A stretch of 64,000 nucleotides of DNA, from contig CAZSTS010000012.1 of assembly GCA_964609965.1 (NCBI GenBank), forward strand, positions 3,930-67,929, written 5' to 3'. Source of the stretch: JAHJDR01 sp964609965 (GTDB lineage: Bacteria > UBA10199 > JADGCS01). Under the pieces are notes generated by a model. The model was given only the letters and a program-made list of their open reading frames with translations, ran no database searches and was not told where the DNA came from. Below are positions 44,161 to 53,460 of the stretch, one piece after another. The position numbers were made by a program, and so were the translations under genes. How positions within the stretch are numbered: position 1 is the stretch's first letter; every line of letters begins with the position of its first letter.

Positions 44161-44192
44161 TTGTAGGGGCACGGCGCGCCGTGCCCCTACAA
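44161..44192. repeat. 32-bp perfect GC-rich palindrome
   Basis: TTGTAGGGGCACGGCG is followed by its exact reverse complement. It lies between phoH and the pgpH-like gene, 22 bp past the phoH stop. It could act as a transcription terminator or attenuator. Similar GTAGGGGC...GCCCCTAC palindromes are scattered in many bacteria as dispersed elements. Confidence 0.9.
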
Positions 44193-44219
44193 TAATTTCC
44201 GAATTACGAACTACAAAAT

Positions 44220-46655
44220 ATGTTTACAAATAAAAAAGATAAAGTTTCCCAAAAAAACAATTTTTCAACCAAAAAGCCAGGGCTGCTAACCAACATTATT
44301 TTTCTCACCATGCTATCTGTTGCTGTCACCTCGCTGATGGTAATGTATATCGATAGACTCCCTTCTAATATTTATGAAGGAGGCATTGCTACACAAAATA
44401 TACGCGCTGATCAAAATTACGAGATTGTAGACACCGAGGCTTCAAACAACCTCAAAGAACAAGCAAGCCTCAGTTCGCCACTCGTCTACGACTACGACAT
44501 CAACCTCGCAGATGAGCGTATAAAAAAGATTCAAACAAGTTTTCTCACAGCCAGAGAACAACTCAAACCAGATGCCGACAGCGGAAAAAAATCAAAATCG
44601 CTCACAAAAGAAGAAGAAAAAAGCCTCAAAGAAAACTTTCTGCTTAATCTAGGATTTGCAATTGAAGACAATGAATACAAAATCCTTCGTAAAGCAGGTT
44701 TTTCGGCAGATTTAGAAAAATCTCTTTCTGCTTTTATCAATGTTTTGCAAATGCGCCCTATCATTCATGACAAAAATGAACTGCCCATTCAAAAAGATAT
44801 GGGAATTGTTTTAAAAATCCTTAGCGAAGAAGATAAAATTCAAGAAGAATACACTACCGATTTTTCCCAATTTTTAAGCATCCAAGAAGCCCGTGAGTTT
44901 TTTAAGAAAAAAGAAACAAGTAAGTGGCAAAATGAACTTAAGCTAGGCAATGTTGATTCAAGCACAGTAACTCTTGCCATTCGACTGATGCCACAATTCA
45001 TTAAAGTAAATGTAACCATCGACAAAAGCGAAACCGAAAAGCGTAAAGAGCGCACTATCAGCAGCGTTGAAAACATTGTGCACAAACTTCAAAAAGGACA
45101 GAACATCATTTTGCGTGGAGAACGCTACATGAAGCGCCACCTCACGATCTTAAATGGTATTCGTGAAACACACTTACAAACAAATGTTATTCTCAAATTC
45201 TTAGGTGTGCTCTGCCTTGTTATGCTCTTGCTCTACACAGTGTACTTCTATGCTCACGAACACATTGCCCACTTTCATCTCACCCAAAAAGATTTAAACT
45301 TTATTGGGCTCATGCTGATACTCTTTATTGCCATTCTTAGATTTGGTAGTTTTTTAGGGGGCTCGTTACAAGACACACTACCCTTTTCTGTAGATCTTGC
45401 TACTTTTTATTACATCATTCCCATCGCAGCCGGTGCCATGATGGTGAGATATATCCTCAATGCCGAAATCGCTCTCATTTTCTCTATTGTGCTCAGCTTT
45501 TTTGCAGGCATGTTCCTAGAATATAATTATGGTATTACAGCTTATTACTTTTTGAGTTCCATCATAGCTTCGCATGTTATTGGTCAAGTCGAAAAGCGAT
45601 CAACTGTTCTGAATCGAAGCCTGCTCTTAGGATCAGGAAACATTCTGATTGTCATTGGCCTTAGCCTCATCACAACAATATCTACTGCAGCTACAATCGA
45701 CTACATAGCCCTTTCTATTAATTGTATATTTGCCTTCTTAGGTGGTGTCACAGCAGGTCTTACATTATTAGCCATTTCTCCCATTATGGAAACTTTGTTT
45801 AATTACACCACAAACATTCAACTACTAGAATTGGCAAACATGAATCATCCTTTACTACGCGAAATGATCGTACGCGCTCCAGGCACATACCATCACAGTC
45901 AACTCGTTGGTGTGTTAGCCGAGTCTGGCTCTAGAGCTATCGGAGGCAATCCTCTCTTAGCTAGAGTAGCTAGTTATTATCATGATATTGGCAAAATGAA
46001 AAAGCCCCAATACTTTGTCGAAAATCAAAAAAACACAAACCCACATGATCATCTAGCTCCTTCGATGAGCGCTCTTATTGTTGAATCTCATATAAAAGAT
46101 GGTCTTGAAATGGCCAAGGAACATAAACTCCCACGCATCATTTCTGATTTTATTCCTGAACACCAAGGCACCAAACTTATCAGTTATTTTTATCACAAAG
46201 CGACATCAGCTGACAGTGAGAATGCAGATAACATAAATGAAAAAGACTATAGGTACAAAGGGCCAAAACCACAAACACGAGAATCAGGTGTTGTTATGCT
46301 TGCAGACACGATCGAAGCAGCTGTGAGATCCATGCCAGATAAGTCTCCTCAGAAAATACGTGCTCAAGTAGAAAAACTATTAAACATGCATTTTGTTGAT
46401 GGACAATTGAGTGAATGTGATTTAACGTTACGCGACATTTACCTCATTACAGAGGCTTTTATTAAAACACTCATTGGAGGAATCTACCATCAACGAGTTG
46501 AATACCCTGAAGACCAGTATGACAAAAAAACATCATCACTCTCAATTGTTGCAAATGATGAAGCTCCAGAACCAGAGCATTCAGATCAGCAACCATCATC
46601 CAAGGATGAAAATATCTCTTCCTTATTTAAAAACGAACGTAAAAAAGGTACTTGA
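44220..46655 (+). CDS. pgpH: 7TM-HD domain phosphohydrolase, PgpH-like
   Basis: An 811-residue protein: an N-terminal membrane helix, a large extracytoplasmic 7TMR-HDED domain (to about residue 310), seven membrane helices (about 320-530) and a C-terminal HD domain (APGTYHHSQLVGVLAE, YYHDIGKMKKPQYFVENQ). Firmicute PgpH degrades c-di-AMP; Gram-negative homologues occur in the conserved phoH-pgpH-ybeY neighbourhood seen here. The c-di-AMP role is an inference from homology. A disordered acidic tail overlaps the start of ybeY in another frame. Confidence 0.88.
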   Translation: MFTNKKDKVSQKNNFSTKKPGLLTNIIFLTMLSVAVTSLMVMYIDRLPSNIYEGGIATQNIRADQNYEIVDTEASNNLKEQASLSSPLVYDYDINLADERIKKIQTSFLTAREQLKPDADSGKKSKSLTKEEEKSLKENFLLNLGFAIEDNEYKILRKAGFSADLEKSLSAFINVLQMRPIIHDKNELPIQKDMGIVLKILSEEDKIQEEYTTDFSQFLSIQEAREFFKKKETSKWQNELKLGNVDSSTVTLAIRLMPQFIKVNVTIDKSETEKRKERTISSVENIVHKLQKGQNIILRGERYMKRHLTILNGIRETHLQTNVILKFLGVLCLVMLLLYTVYFYAHEHIAHFHLTQKDLNFIGLMLILFIAILRFGSFLGGSLQDTLPFSVDLATFYYIIPIAAGAMMVRYILNAEIALIFSIVLSFFAGMFLEYNYGITAYYFLSSIIASHVIGQVEKRSTVLNRSLLLGSGNILIVIGLSLITTISTAATIDYIALSINCIFAFLGGVTAGLTLLAISPIMETLFNYTTNIQLLELANMNHPLLREMIVRAPGTYHHSQLVGVLAESGSRAIGGNPLLARVASYYHDIGKMKKPQYFVENQKNTNPHDHLAPSMSALIVESHIKDGLEMAKEHKLPRIISDFIPEHQGTKLISYFYHKATSADSENADNINEKDYRYKGPKPQTRESGVVMLADTIEAAVRSMPDKSPQKIRAQVEKLLNMHFVDGQLSECDLTLRDIYLITEAFIKTLIGGIYHQRVEYPEDQYDKKTSSLSIVANDEAPEPEHSDQQPSSKDENISSLFKNERKKGT

Positions 46656-47058
46656 TCATCTTAAACTAAGAGATGTTGGTCTTGAAATCACCCTCACAAA
46701 TGATTCTTTTATGAAAACGCAGAACAAGAAGTTCATGCATAAACAAGGCACCACTGATGTCTTGAGTTTCCCTTCAATAGATCTTCCTCAACAAAAGGCT
46801 AAAAGACCACAGTTTTTTAAAAAATTGTACTTGGGTGAGGTTCTCATTTCACTTGATCAGGCTCAAAAACAAGCAAAAGTTCAACAAACTTCAATTCAAA
46901 AAGAAATTCTTTTTTTGACTCTACATTCTATTTTACACCTTATTGGGCATGACCACAGAACAAACAAAGAAATTCTTGAGATGGAAAAAATTCAAACCAG
47001 CGTTTGGAAAAAGCTCTACAAGAGCAAACATCCTAAGGATTCATTACAATGGAAATAA
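46606..47058 (+). CDS. ybeY: Endoribonuclease YbeY
   Basis: A 150-residue YbeY, the metal-dependent endonuclease for rRNA maturation and ribosome quality control. The signature HxxxHxxxxxH is present as LHSILHLIGHDH, with TTDVLSFPS upstream. I start at MKISLPYLKTNV (46606), 50 bases inside the pgpH-like gene; longer in-frame starts overlap it more. The overlap suggests coupled translation. It shares 10 bases with lnt. Confidence 0.93.
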   Translation: MKISLPYLKTNVKKVLDHLKLRDVGLEITLTNDSFMKTQNKKFMHKQGTTDVLSFPSIDLPQQKAKRPQFFKKLYLGEVLISLDQAQKQAKVQQTSIQKEILFLTLHSILHLIGHDHRTNKEILEMEKIQTSVWKKLYKSKHPKDSLQWK

Positions 47059-48665
47059 AAACCACAAAGAGCCAGGACTACAAAAGTAATCTGTTTACAA
47101 AAGCTTCATTAAACGCTTCTTTTCTGAGTGGCGTTCTTGCTTTTTTGATGTATCCCTTTATTCTCTTTGGGTATCATTTTCCAGATATGGGGTTCTTTGC
47201 ATGGATCTTTCTTGTGCCTCTTCTCATTGGCATTCACAGACATAAATTTGCACATAAGTTTGTCTTAGCTTTTATCTGTTCAATGATTGCACATTATGGA
47301 ACTTTTTATTGGCTAATAACTGCCATGCAAAAATTTGGTGGCCTGAACTTTTTTCAATCATTTGCTACCATGACCTTACTGTGTATTTTTTTCAGCATGG
47401 TTTTTGCTTTGTTTCTTTCGCTTGCTTCTTGGGTTAATCACATCATCAAGGTTCCTTTGTTTTTATTACTGCCTGTTTTCATGACAACAAGAGATCTTCT
47501 CTTGCACCACTTCCCTTTTAATGGCTTTCCTTGGGGAGCCCCCCCTTATGCATTAGGAGACTGGCTCCAATTTTTTCAATGGGTAGATCATACAGGCATC
47601 TTTGGATTGTCATTTTTTATTTACCTCATTAATGGGCTTTTTGCTGGTGGCATGCTTCTCTTTATACATCGAAAACAAGTCGACAAAATGGTTTCCCGCC
47701 TTATTGTTGTTTGTGTTCTTATCGTATTATCAATCTATTTGAGCTCTCTTTCTAGTCAGGCATATGAAAAAAATAAAATACCCCTCAAAAGCCTTAATAT
47801 AGCGCTTGTACAAGGCAACATCCCACAAGACCAAAAATGGGACCCCTTTTATGCTCAAGACATCCTAAATAATTATTTTAAACTAACTCACAAAGCCGTT
47901 AAAGATGGGGCTGATTTTGTTGTTTGGCCAGAAACGTCTTACCCCTTTGGGCTTAGGTACCCCAAGCTCCTTGATGAAAAGTTTTTAAACAAAGAGCGTC
48001 TTTCTACCAATCTTCTTATTGGTGCCTTTGTAGCAGAAAAACACACGGATGGTGTTCAATTATTTAATTCTATTGTGCAGATAAATACCAAAGCTGAAAT
48101 GCTGGCTGTTTATCGCAAAATGCACCTTGTCCCCTTTGGTGAATACCTTCCCTTTAAAGAAATATTTAAACATTTCCCTACTGTGAGACGTGCTGTGGGA
48201 GAAGTTAGCAGAGGACATGAAGCTGTCCTTTTTGATGTGCTCGATTTAAAAGTAGGCTCTCTCATTTGTTTTGAAGATATTTTTCCTTCTTATGCACGTG
48301 CTCTTGCAAAGAAAAAAGCCGACATTCTTATAAACTATACAAACGATGCGTGGTATGGAGACACATCTGCGCAACACCAACATTTGGTTTTTTCACAATT
48401 TAGAGCCTTAGAAAATCGACTTTTTCTTTTGCGTGCAACCAATACTGGCATGACCGCTATCATCAACCCACGAGGAGAGGTTTTTGATAAACTCGCGCCT
48501 TTTAAAAACAGTTACCTTTTGCACAATATCAAAGTAGATAGAGCTACTTCTTTTTATTCTCTACACGGTGATAACTGGGTCTTTGGTATAGCTGTTATTT
48601 TCTTCATGCTTTTTTTATACGCTGTTATCAAACGTCTGTTAGGACCAGTTAAAATTAGATTTTAA
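47049..48665 (+). CDS. lnt: Apolipoprotein N-acyltransferase
   Basis: A 538-residue inner-membrane enzyme that adds the third acyl chain to lipoproteins. About seven N-terminal membrane helices precede the periplasmic nitrilase-like domain with the catalytic triad Glu295 (VWPETSYP), Lys357 (YRKMHLVPFGEYLP) and Cys407 (SLICFEDIFP). It is a strong marker of a diderm with triacylated lipoproteins and matches the many lipobox proteins in this window. The ATG lies within the last codons of ybeY. Confidence 0.95.
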   Translation: MEIKTTKSQDYKSNLFTKASLNASFLSGVLAFLMYPFILFGYHFPDMGFFAWIFLVPLLIGIHRHKFAHKFVLAFICSMIAHYGTFYWLITAMQKFGGLNFFQSFATMTLLCIFFSMVFALFLSLASWVNHIIKVPLFLLLPVFMTTRDLLLHHFPFNGFPWGAPPYALGDWLQFFQWVDHTGIFGLSFFIYLINGLFAGGMLLFIHRKQVDKMVSRLIVVCVLIVLSIYLSSLSSQAYEKNKIPLKSLNIALVQGNIPQDQKWDPFYAQDILNNYFKLTHKAVKDGADFVVWPETSYPFGLRYPKLLDEKFLNKERLSTNLLIGAFVAEKHTDGVQLFNSIVQINTKAEMLAVYRKMHLVPFGEYLPFKEIFKHFPTVRRAVGEVSRGHEAVLFDVLDLKVGSLICFEDIFPSYARALAKKKADILINYTNDAWYGDTSAQHQHLVFSQFRALENRLFLLRATNTGMTAIINPRGEVFDKLAPFKNSYLLHNIKVDRATSFYSLHGDNWVFGIAVIFFMLFLYAVIKRLLGPVKIRF

Positions 48666-48693
48666 GGGAATGTACACCCATTAAGGATTAAAA

Positions 48694-49783
48694 ATGTCTG
48701 ACCACAAACAACAACACCAACACCTTCTTGCCGAAACTCAAAAGCTCAGGAGGTCACTTTGACATTGATAACAAAGAAGAAAAAAAGGCCTCTTTAGAAA
48801 AAGAGTCTCTTGTAGAAGGCTTTTGGAACGACAATAAAAAAGCAAAAGAAGTCATGAGAGAACTCGAAACTCTCAAAGCCAAACTCAAAAGCTTTTATGA
48901 TCTGAATTCAGCTGTCGATGACATTCAAGTTCTTATAGAATTTTTCAATGAAGATTCTTCTGATGACAATCTTAAAGAGCTCGAAACAGCTCTGGGCAAT
49001 GCTCAAAACAAACTCGAAAACCTTCAAATAGAAAAAATGCTTTCAGGAGAGCTTGACTCCTACAGCGCGTACCTTCTTATCAATGCTGGCGCTGGAGGCA
49101 CAGAATCTTGTGATTGGGCCGAGATGCTTTGTCGTATGTACATGCGCTATGCAGAGAGACATAACCACGATGTGGCAATCATCGATTTTACCGAGGGAGA
49201 TGGTGCGGGTTACAGATCTGTAACTCTTAAAATTGATGGCGAATATGCTTATGGGTATCTCAAGGCAGAATCTGGTGTGCACCGCTTGGTGAGGTGCTCT
49301 CCTTTTGATGCAAATAACCGCAGGCACACTTCTTTTTCTTCTGTTTTTGTTTACGCACAAGTTGATGACAATATAGATGTTCAAATCAAAGAAGAAGATA
49401 TAGAATTTGAAGCTATTCGAGCCAGTGGTGCTGGAGGTCAAAAGGTCAACAAGACATCTTCGGCTGTTCGCATCACACACAAGCCCTCAGGCATTGTGGT
49501 CAAATGTCAAAATGAACGCTCGCAACACCAAAACAGAGCTTTGGCCATGAACATGCTTAAAGCCAGGTTGTATGAAGTTGAGTTAGAAAAAAAGAATGCC
49601 GAAAAGAAAAAGATTGAAGACGGCAAAATGGATATCGGGTGGGGTTCACAAATCCGCTCTTATATATTACACCCCTATCAGATGATCAAAGATCACAGGA
49701 CTGAGCTCGACACGAGCCAAACTCAAAAAGTTCTCGACGGTGATTTGGATGAGTTGATTAAAGAGTATTTGTTGAAGAAGTAA
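48694..49783 (+). CDS. prfB: Peptide chain release factor 2, with programmed +1 frameshift
   Basis: RF2, 362 residues after frameshifting; it terminates at UGA and UAA. Translation starts at ATG 48694 (MSDHKQQHQHLL) and meets an in-frame TGA at 48760-48762. The classical slippage signal is present: AGGAGG (48748-48753), then TCA, then CTTTGAC, with the spacing seen in E. coli. The rest is read +1 from GAC 48761. The codon-recognition tripeptide SPF (RCSPFDAN, about 201) and the hydrolysis motif GGQ (GAGGQKVNKT, about 248) are intact. A short copy of the 3' end flanks the first ORF6N cassette. Confidence 0.96.
48748..48763 (+). promoter_or_regulatory. RF2 autoregulatory frameshift site
   Basis: AGGAGG, a 3-base spacer TCA, then CTTTGAC. 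The Shine-Dalgarno-like sequence and the slow UGA stop drive +1 slippage when RF2 is scarce, so RF2 controls its own synthesis. Confidence 0.95.
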
Positions 49784-49923
49784 CAGTTTCCAAAACGATA
49801 ATATTATCATCCCTGTCTTAACCTGATAATATCTTGTCACAAAAGCCATAAAACATCCCTTAACATTTCCAACATCAACAATCACAACCATACGAAATAA
49901 ACGGAAAATCTCACTGTTTTTGT

Positions 49924-49940
49924 TGGCATGCAAATTGCTA
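49924..49940 (+). promoter_or_regulatory. Probable sigma-54 promoter of the FG-GAP gene
   Basis: TTGGCATGCAAATTGCT has GG and GC 12 bp apart, as required for -24/-12 elements (TGGCAY-N5-TTGCW). It lies about 110 bp before the FG-GAP protein ATG. The rest of 49784-50049 is AT-rich with no gene. Activator sites were not identified. Confidence 0.6.
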
Positions 49941-50049
49941 TACTAACAACTAAGGGCACACAGATTTCTGGTCATTTATCCTAAGAGACAAAGTAAACCA
50001 AAATCTGATTACAGAGGGCATGGTAGGTCGTGTACAGTATGGAGGAAAC

Positions 50050-52239
50050 ATGAAATACATAACTAATGCCCTTGGCATATCTATATTTTCTTTTATTTTC
50101 ATAATTACATTTCTTATCATTCTTAGCCCCTCTTCTGCCTATGCAGAGCAAAAGGTCTTGGCTAGCGATGCGGATGCTTATGATCTGTTTGGAGACACTG
50201 TTTCAATAGACGGTGATGTTGCGATTATTGGAGCTTTGGGGTCGGACTATAATGGCTCTGATAGTAAATCAGCATATATTTTTAGATGGGATGGCTCTGC
50301 CTGGATCGAAGAACAAATATTAGTAGCCAGTGATGCAGATGTTGATAATGATTTTGGAAGAGCGGTTTCAATAAACGGTGATGTTGCAGTTATTGGAGCT
50401 ACTTGGAATAATAATGGAACCCTTCTTGGATCAGCATATATATTTCGATGGGATGGATCTTCCTGGATTGAGGAACAAAAAATACTAGCAAGCAATGGAA
50501 CTTCTTGGAATAATTTTGGAGGCACTGTTTCAATAGATGGTGATGTTGCGATCATTGGTGCTGACATGGCAGTTGCTAATGGATTAGTTTCTGGTGGTTC
50601 TGCATATGTGTTTAGGTGGGATGGTAGTAGCTGGGTTGAAGAAGCTATATTGATTGCCAGTGATGCATTCTCTTATGATTGTTTTGGAAAATTTGTAGTC
50701 CTAGAAAATAATGTTGCAATTATTGCTTCTGCTAATACCAATAATTCAACCATGAGTCAGTCATCATATGTATTTCGATGGGATGGATCTGTCTGGAACG
50801 AAGAACAAAAATTGTCCGCTAGTGATGGAGATCCAGGGGCTGTTTTTGGTTCTTCTATAGCTGTAAATGGGAATAGAATAATTATTGGAGCCAATCAGGA
50901 TAATGAAAATGGGTATCAAAGTGGATCAGCGTACATATTTGAGTGGGATGGTAACACCTGGTTAGAAACAGCAAAACTGCTAGCAAGTGATGGAACCTCA
51001 GGTGACTATTTTGGTCATTCAGTTTCTATATTCGGTGACCTGATTCTTATTGGAGCTCCTTATGATGATGACAATGGACTTAGCAGTGGATCAGCGTACA
51101 TATTTGAGTGGGATGGAAATACCTGGTTTGAAACAGTAAAACTGCTTGCAAGCGATGGCAGCTCAGATGACTTTTTTGGTATTTCCGTTTCTTTAAGTGG
51201 AGATGAAATTCTTATTGGCGCTTCTCGCAATGATGATAATGGAAATAACAGTGGTTCTGCCTATTTTTACGACATGTCATCAATTTGTTCCACACCAAAT
51301 CCTGCTGTTGGTATTTATGTAGATTCTATAAATGGCTTGCCAGCAGGCCCTGGTGGCGATGATTGTCCTTTTTTAACAATCACAGATGGCATTAGCGAAG
51401 CTATTTCTTTAGGTTTTTCCAAAATTATAGTTCGTGGAGGGCTCTATTTTGAAACTGTAATATTGCCAATAAGCGGGCTTGAACTAGAAGGCGAAATGGT
51501 TGGACTTGCACCAGGAATCGATCCCTGGTTACCTCCGATTATTATGGCAACAAGTCCTTATCAAGACTTCCTTGTAGAAGGAAATAATGATTCCTCTTTA
51601 AAATATTTCATTCTTGCTGGAGCGGGCATTGAATTAGACGGCATGAACAATATGATTGTAGAGGAAAACTTTGTCTTGAGTAATACAAAATATTCACAGG
51701 GACTGTATATTACTAATGGAGGACATGGGAACACATTTTCAAACAATATCTTTATACATAATGTTGATGGTATTAGTTCAGGCATTACGTTGGACGTTAA
51801 TAGTTTTAATAATACTTTTATTAATAACACGGTCCATACTGTGCAAGCCTCCGCTGAAAGCGCATCAGAGATCATTGGAGTTTATTTAGATGGCACAACT
51901 TCTAGTAACACCTTCATCAACAATATCATGGAAAGTGATAATATGTATGGTGGCACTCCTTATGGTTTTTATTCAAATGGCACTCCCACAGCAACCATCG
52001 ACTATAACCTGCTCCCTACAAACAACACGACACTAACACTTGGTACAGGTAATATCACATTTCCAATTGGTTTTGCTGATTTTGTGGATCCATGGCCAAC
52101 AGGATTTCAGTATAACCTAAATCCTGGATCAGATGCCATTGATAACGGTAATCCTGATCCAATGTATAATGACATTGATGGTTCACAGAATGACATGGGC
52201 GCTACTGGTGGCCCAAATAGTATTGATTTTCAACTTTAG
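50050..52239 (+). CDS. Secreted FG-GAP beta-propeller/beta-helix protein
   Basis: A 729-residue protein, start at ATG 50050 with GGAGG upstream, signal peptide ending PSSAYAEQ. Residues about 32-410 form seven FG-GAP repeats of about 55-60 residues (pattern FG.SVSI.GD..IIGA, NG..SGSAYIF.WDG..W), which would close a seven-bladed integrin-like propeller. The C-terminal part is a right-handed beta-helix (Asn-rich turns such as NNTFINNTVH), ending with a DPMYNDIDGSQNDMGATGG element common in such exoproteins. A surface or secreted adhesin/binding role is likely. Blades 5 and 6 are nearly identical in DNA, implying recent duplication. Confidence 0.85.
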   Translation: MKYITNALGISIFSFIFIITFLIILSPSSAYAEQKVLASDADAYDLFGDTVSIDGDVAIIGALGSDYNGSDSKSAYIFRWDGSAWIEEQILVASDADVDNDFGRAVSINGDVAVIGATWNNNGTLLGSAYIFRWDGSSWIEEQKILASNGTSWNNFGGTVSIDGDVAIIGADMAVANGLVSGGSAYVFRWDGSSWVEEAILIASDAFSYDCFGKFVVLENNVAIIASANTNNSTMSQSSYVFRWDGSVWNEEQKLSASDGDPGAVFGSSIAVNGNRIIIGANQDNENGYQSGSAYIFEWDGNTWLETAKLLASDGTSGDYFGHSVSIFGDLILIGAPYDDDNGLSSGSAYIFEWDGNTWFETVKLLASDGSSDDFFGISVSLSGDEILIGASRNDDNGNNSGSAYFYDMSSICSTPNPAVGIYVDSINGLPAGPGGDDCPFLTITDGISEAISLGFSKIIVRGGLYFETVILPISGLELEGEMVGLAPGIDPWLPPIIMATSPYQDFLVEGNNDSSLKYFILAGAGIELDGMNNMIVEENFVLSNTKYSQGLYITNGGHGNTFSNNIFIHNVDGISSGITLDVNSFNNTFINNTVHTVQASAESASEIIGVYLDGTTSSNTFINNIMESDNMYGGTPYGFYSNGTPTATIDYNLLPTNNTTLTLGTGNITFPIGFADFVDPWPTGFQYNLNPGSDAIDNGNPDPMYNDIDGSQNDMGATGGPNSIDFQL

Positions 52240-52259
52240 ATACAAGACGAGGAGTTAAC

Positions 52260-52649
52260 ATGAAGAAACAAATTTTTATCATAGCATTTATACTATCTTT
52301 CTTTGTTGGATTAAATATGGCTCAAGCGAGTAATACCCCAAAAGATGTTGCCAGCGCATTTTTGGCAAAGGGATATGAGTTTAGCCAGCAACAAAGCAAT
52401 GAAACACTCATTGAGTTTGCTGATTTCTTTTCGAATCAAGCCACGCCCGAACAAAAACGTGCGGCCCTGCTGTATTTTCTGATGAACAAAAGCGAGGGAG
52501 AAATGGTGATCAGCAAAGAAATCGTAAGAAAAAACAGGGCCATTGTCGTTGCTCAATATATCTCAGACCAAGGCACAGATCAGATCAAGCTCACACTCAA
52601 GGCAGATAAGGAAATGATGTGGGAAGTAGTTAGCATGGATGTAGATTGA
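52260..52649 (+). CDS. Small exported hypothetical protein
   Basis: A 129-residue protein with a clear signal peptide (FIIAFILSFFVGLNMAQA) and GAGGAG 7 nt before the ATG. The mature part resembles small DUF4878/lumazine-binding-like periplasmic domains in size and pattern (helix-rich start, then strands VISKEIVRKNRAIVVAQYI ... KLTLKADKEMMWEVVSMD), but the match is not firm. It lies 20 bp after the FG-GAP gene and probably shares its sigma-54-like promoter. Confidence 0.65.
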   Translation: MKKQIFIIAFILSFFVGLNMAQASNTPKDVASAFLAKGYEFSQQQSNETLIEFADFFSNQATPEQKRAALLYFLMNKSEGEMVISKEIVRKNRAIVVAQYISDQGTDQIKLTLKADKEMMWEVVSMDVD

Positions 52650-52722
52650 AAATCTGAAACCACTAAAAGATCTGTTGCAGATAGAAAAGGTAATTCTCGA
52701 CGGTGATTGTCCATATTGCCAT

Positions 52723-53226
52723 TTACCTACAAAACCCAATCTTCTTTTTTTCTGACTGAGGTGGATTCATAAGTTGTTGAATAGCTTGAAATAGTGACCT
52801 GATTTGTGTGTCATATTTCTTTTCCATCGAATTGATTTTACGAACAATATCTTTATGCGTCGACATAAGCTTTCTTAGGCGAACAAAGGCTCTAACAACA
52901 CGAACGCTAGCCTGTATGGCTATCTTACTGTTTAAAACGCTAGCCAACATAATAGCACCATGTTCAGAAAACACATAGGGAAGTGAAGGTGAATATTTCA
53001 TACTTGAAAGGTCTCCGCAATTTGCGGCAACCTCTAACATCTCGTTTTTATTAAGCTGGAACATGAAATCATCAGGAAATCGTTTTAAATTTCGTCTTAC
53101 CTGTTCTCGCAATCTCTTTGCTGTCACACCGTAAATTTGAGCAAGATCAATATCAAGCATTACCTTCTGACCCCTTATTAATAGAATCCGTTGTTCAAGA
53201 TATTCAATTGAAACTAAATCTTTCAT
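52723..53226 (-). CDS. ORF6N-domain DNA-binding protein, copy 1
   Basis: A 167-residue ORF6N protein (ILLIRGQKVMLDIDLAQIYGVTAKRLREQVRRN, RFPDDFMFQLNKNE, YVFSEHGAIMLASVLNS, VRAFVRLR). ORF6N is related to phage KilA-N DNA-binding domains and is frequent in stand-alone bacterial genes. A C-terminal coiled coil ends LMNPPQSEKKKIGFCR. I start at ATG 53226; a longer frame adds a spurious hydrophobic N-terminus. It is a paralogue of 53461-53979, with duplicated flanks on both sides. Confidence 0.82.
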   Translation of the reverse strand: MKDLVSIEYLEQRILLIRGQKVMLDIDLAQIYGVTAKRLREQVRRNLKRFPDDFMFQLNKNEMLEVAANCGDLSSMKYSPSLPYVFSEHGAIMLASVLNSKIAIQASVRVVRAFVRLRKLMSTHKDIVRKINSMEKKYDTQIRSLFQAIQQLMNPPQSEKKKIGFCR

Positions 53227-53362
53227 AATTATATCCTTTCTCAACAATATGAGTAGCAAAAACAATGCCAAGAAAAGAAACGAAAGAAGTGACAAATATT
53301 AGAGGGTTAGCTTTTTATGCAGTCCCAGCACAGTCCCCTCCCAGTCCCAAATTTGGGACCGT
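52723..53362. repeat. ORF6N cassette A (duplicated unit)
   Basis: Begins TTACCTACAAAACCCAATC and ends with direct AGTCCC words and the palindrome GTCCCAAATTTGGGAC. Gene, upstream sequence (AACAATGCCAAGA) and these end words are all shared with cassette B. Confidence 0.75.
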
Positions 53363-53460
53363 ATAATTTTTAGAACAGTTTCTCAAATTTATAGAACGTA
53401 TTCGATAAATTACTGAAAGAGGATTTGTTGAAGAAGTAGACATCCCAAGGACCTAAAACC

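Larger units (their letters stand above)
52694..53438 (+). pseudogene. Copied prfB 3' end split by an ORF6N cassette
   Basis: TTCTCGACGGTGATT at 52694-52708 is identical to prfB 49731-49745. The next part of prfB (49748-49782) reappears at 53404-53438 with 29 of 35 bases matching and the same translation style (DKLLKEDLLKK then stop versus DELIKEYLLKK then stop). Two pieces that touch in prfB are separated here by about 695 bp containing the first ORF6N gene. Confidence 0.6.

Noticed and set aside
48728..49783. prfB starting at an internal codon in the downstream frame
   Set aside because: The upstream zero frame begins with an ATG, and AGGAGG-TCA-CTTTGAC is the classical RF2 frameshift signal, so the two frames form one gene.
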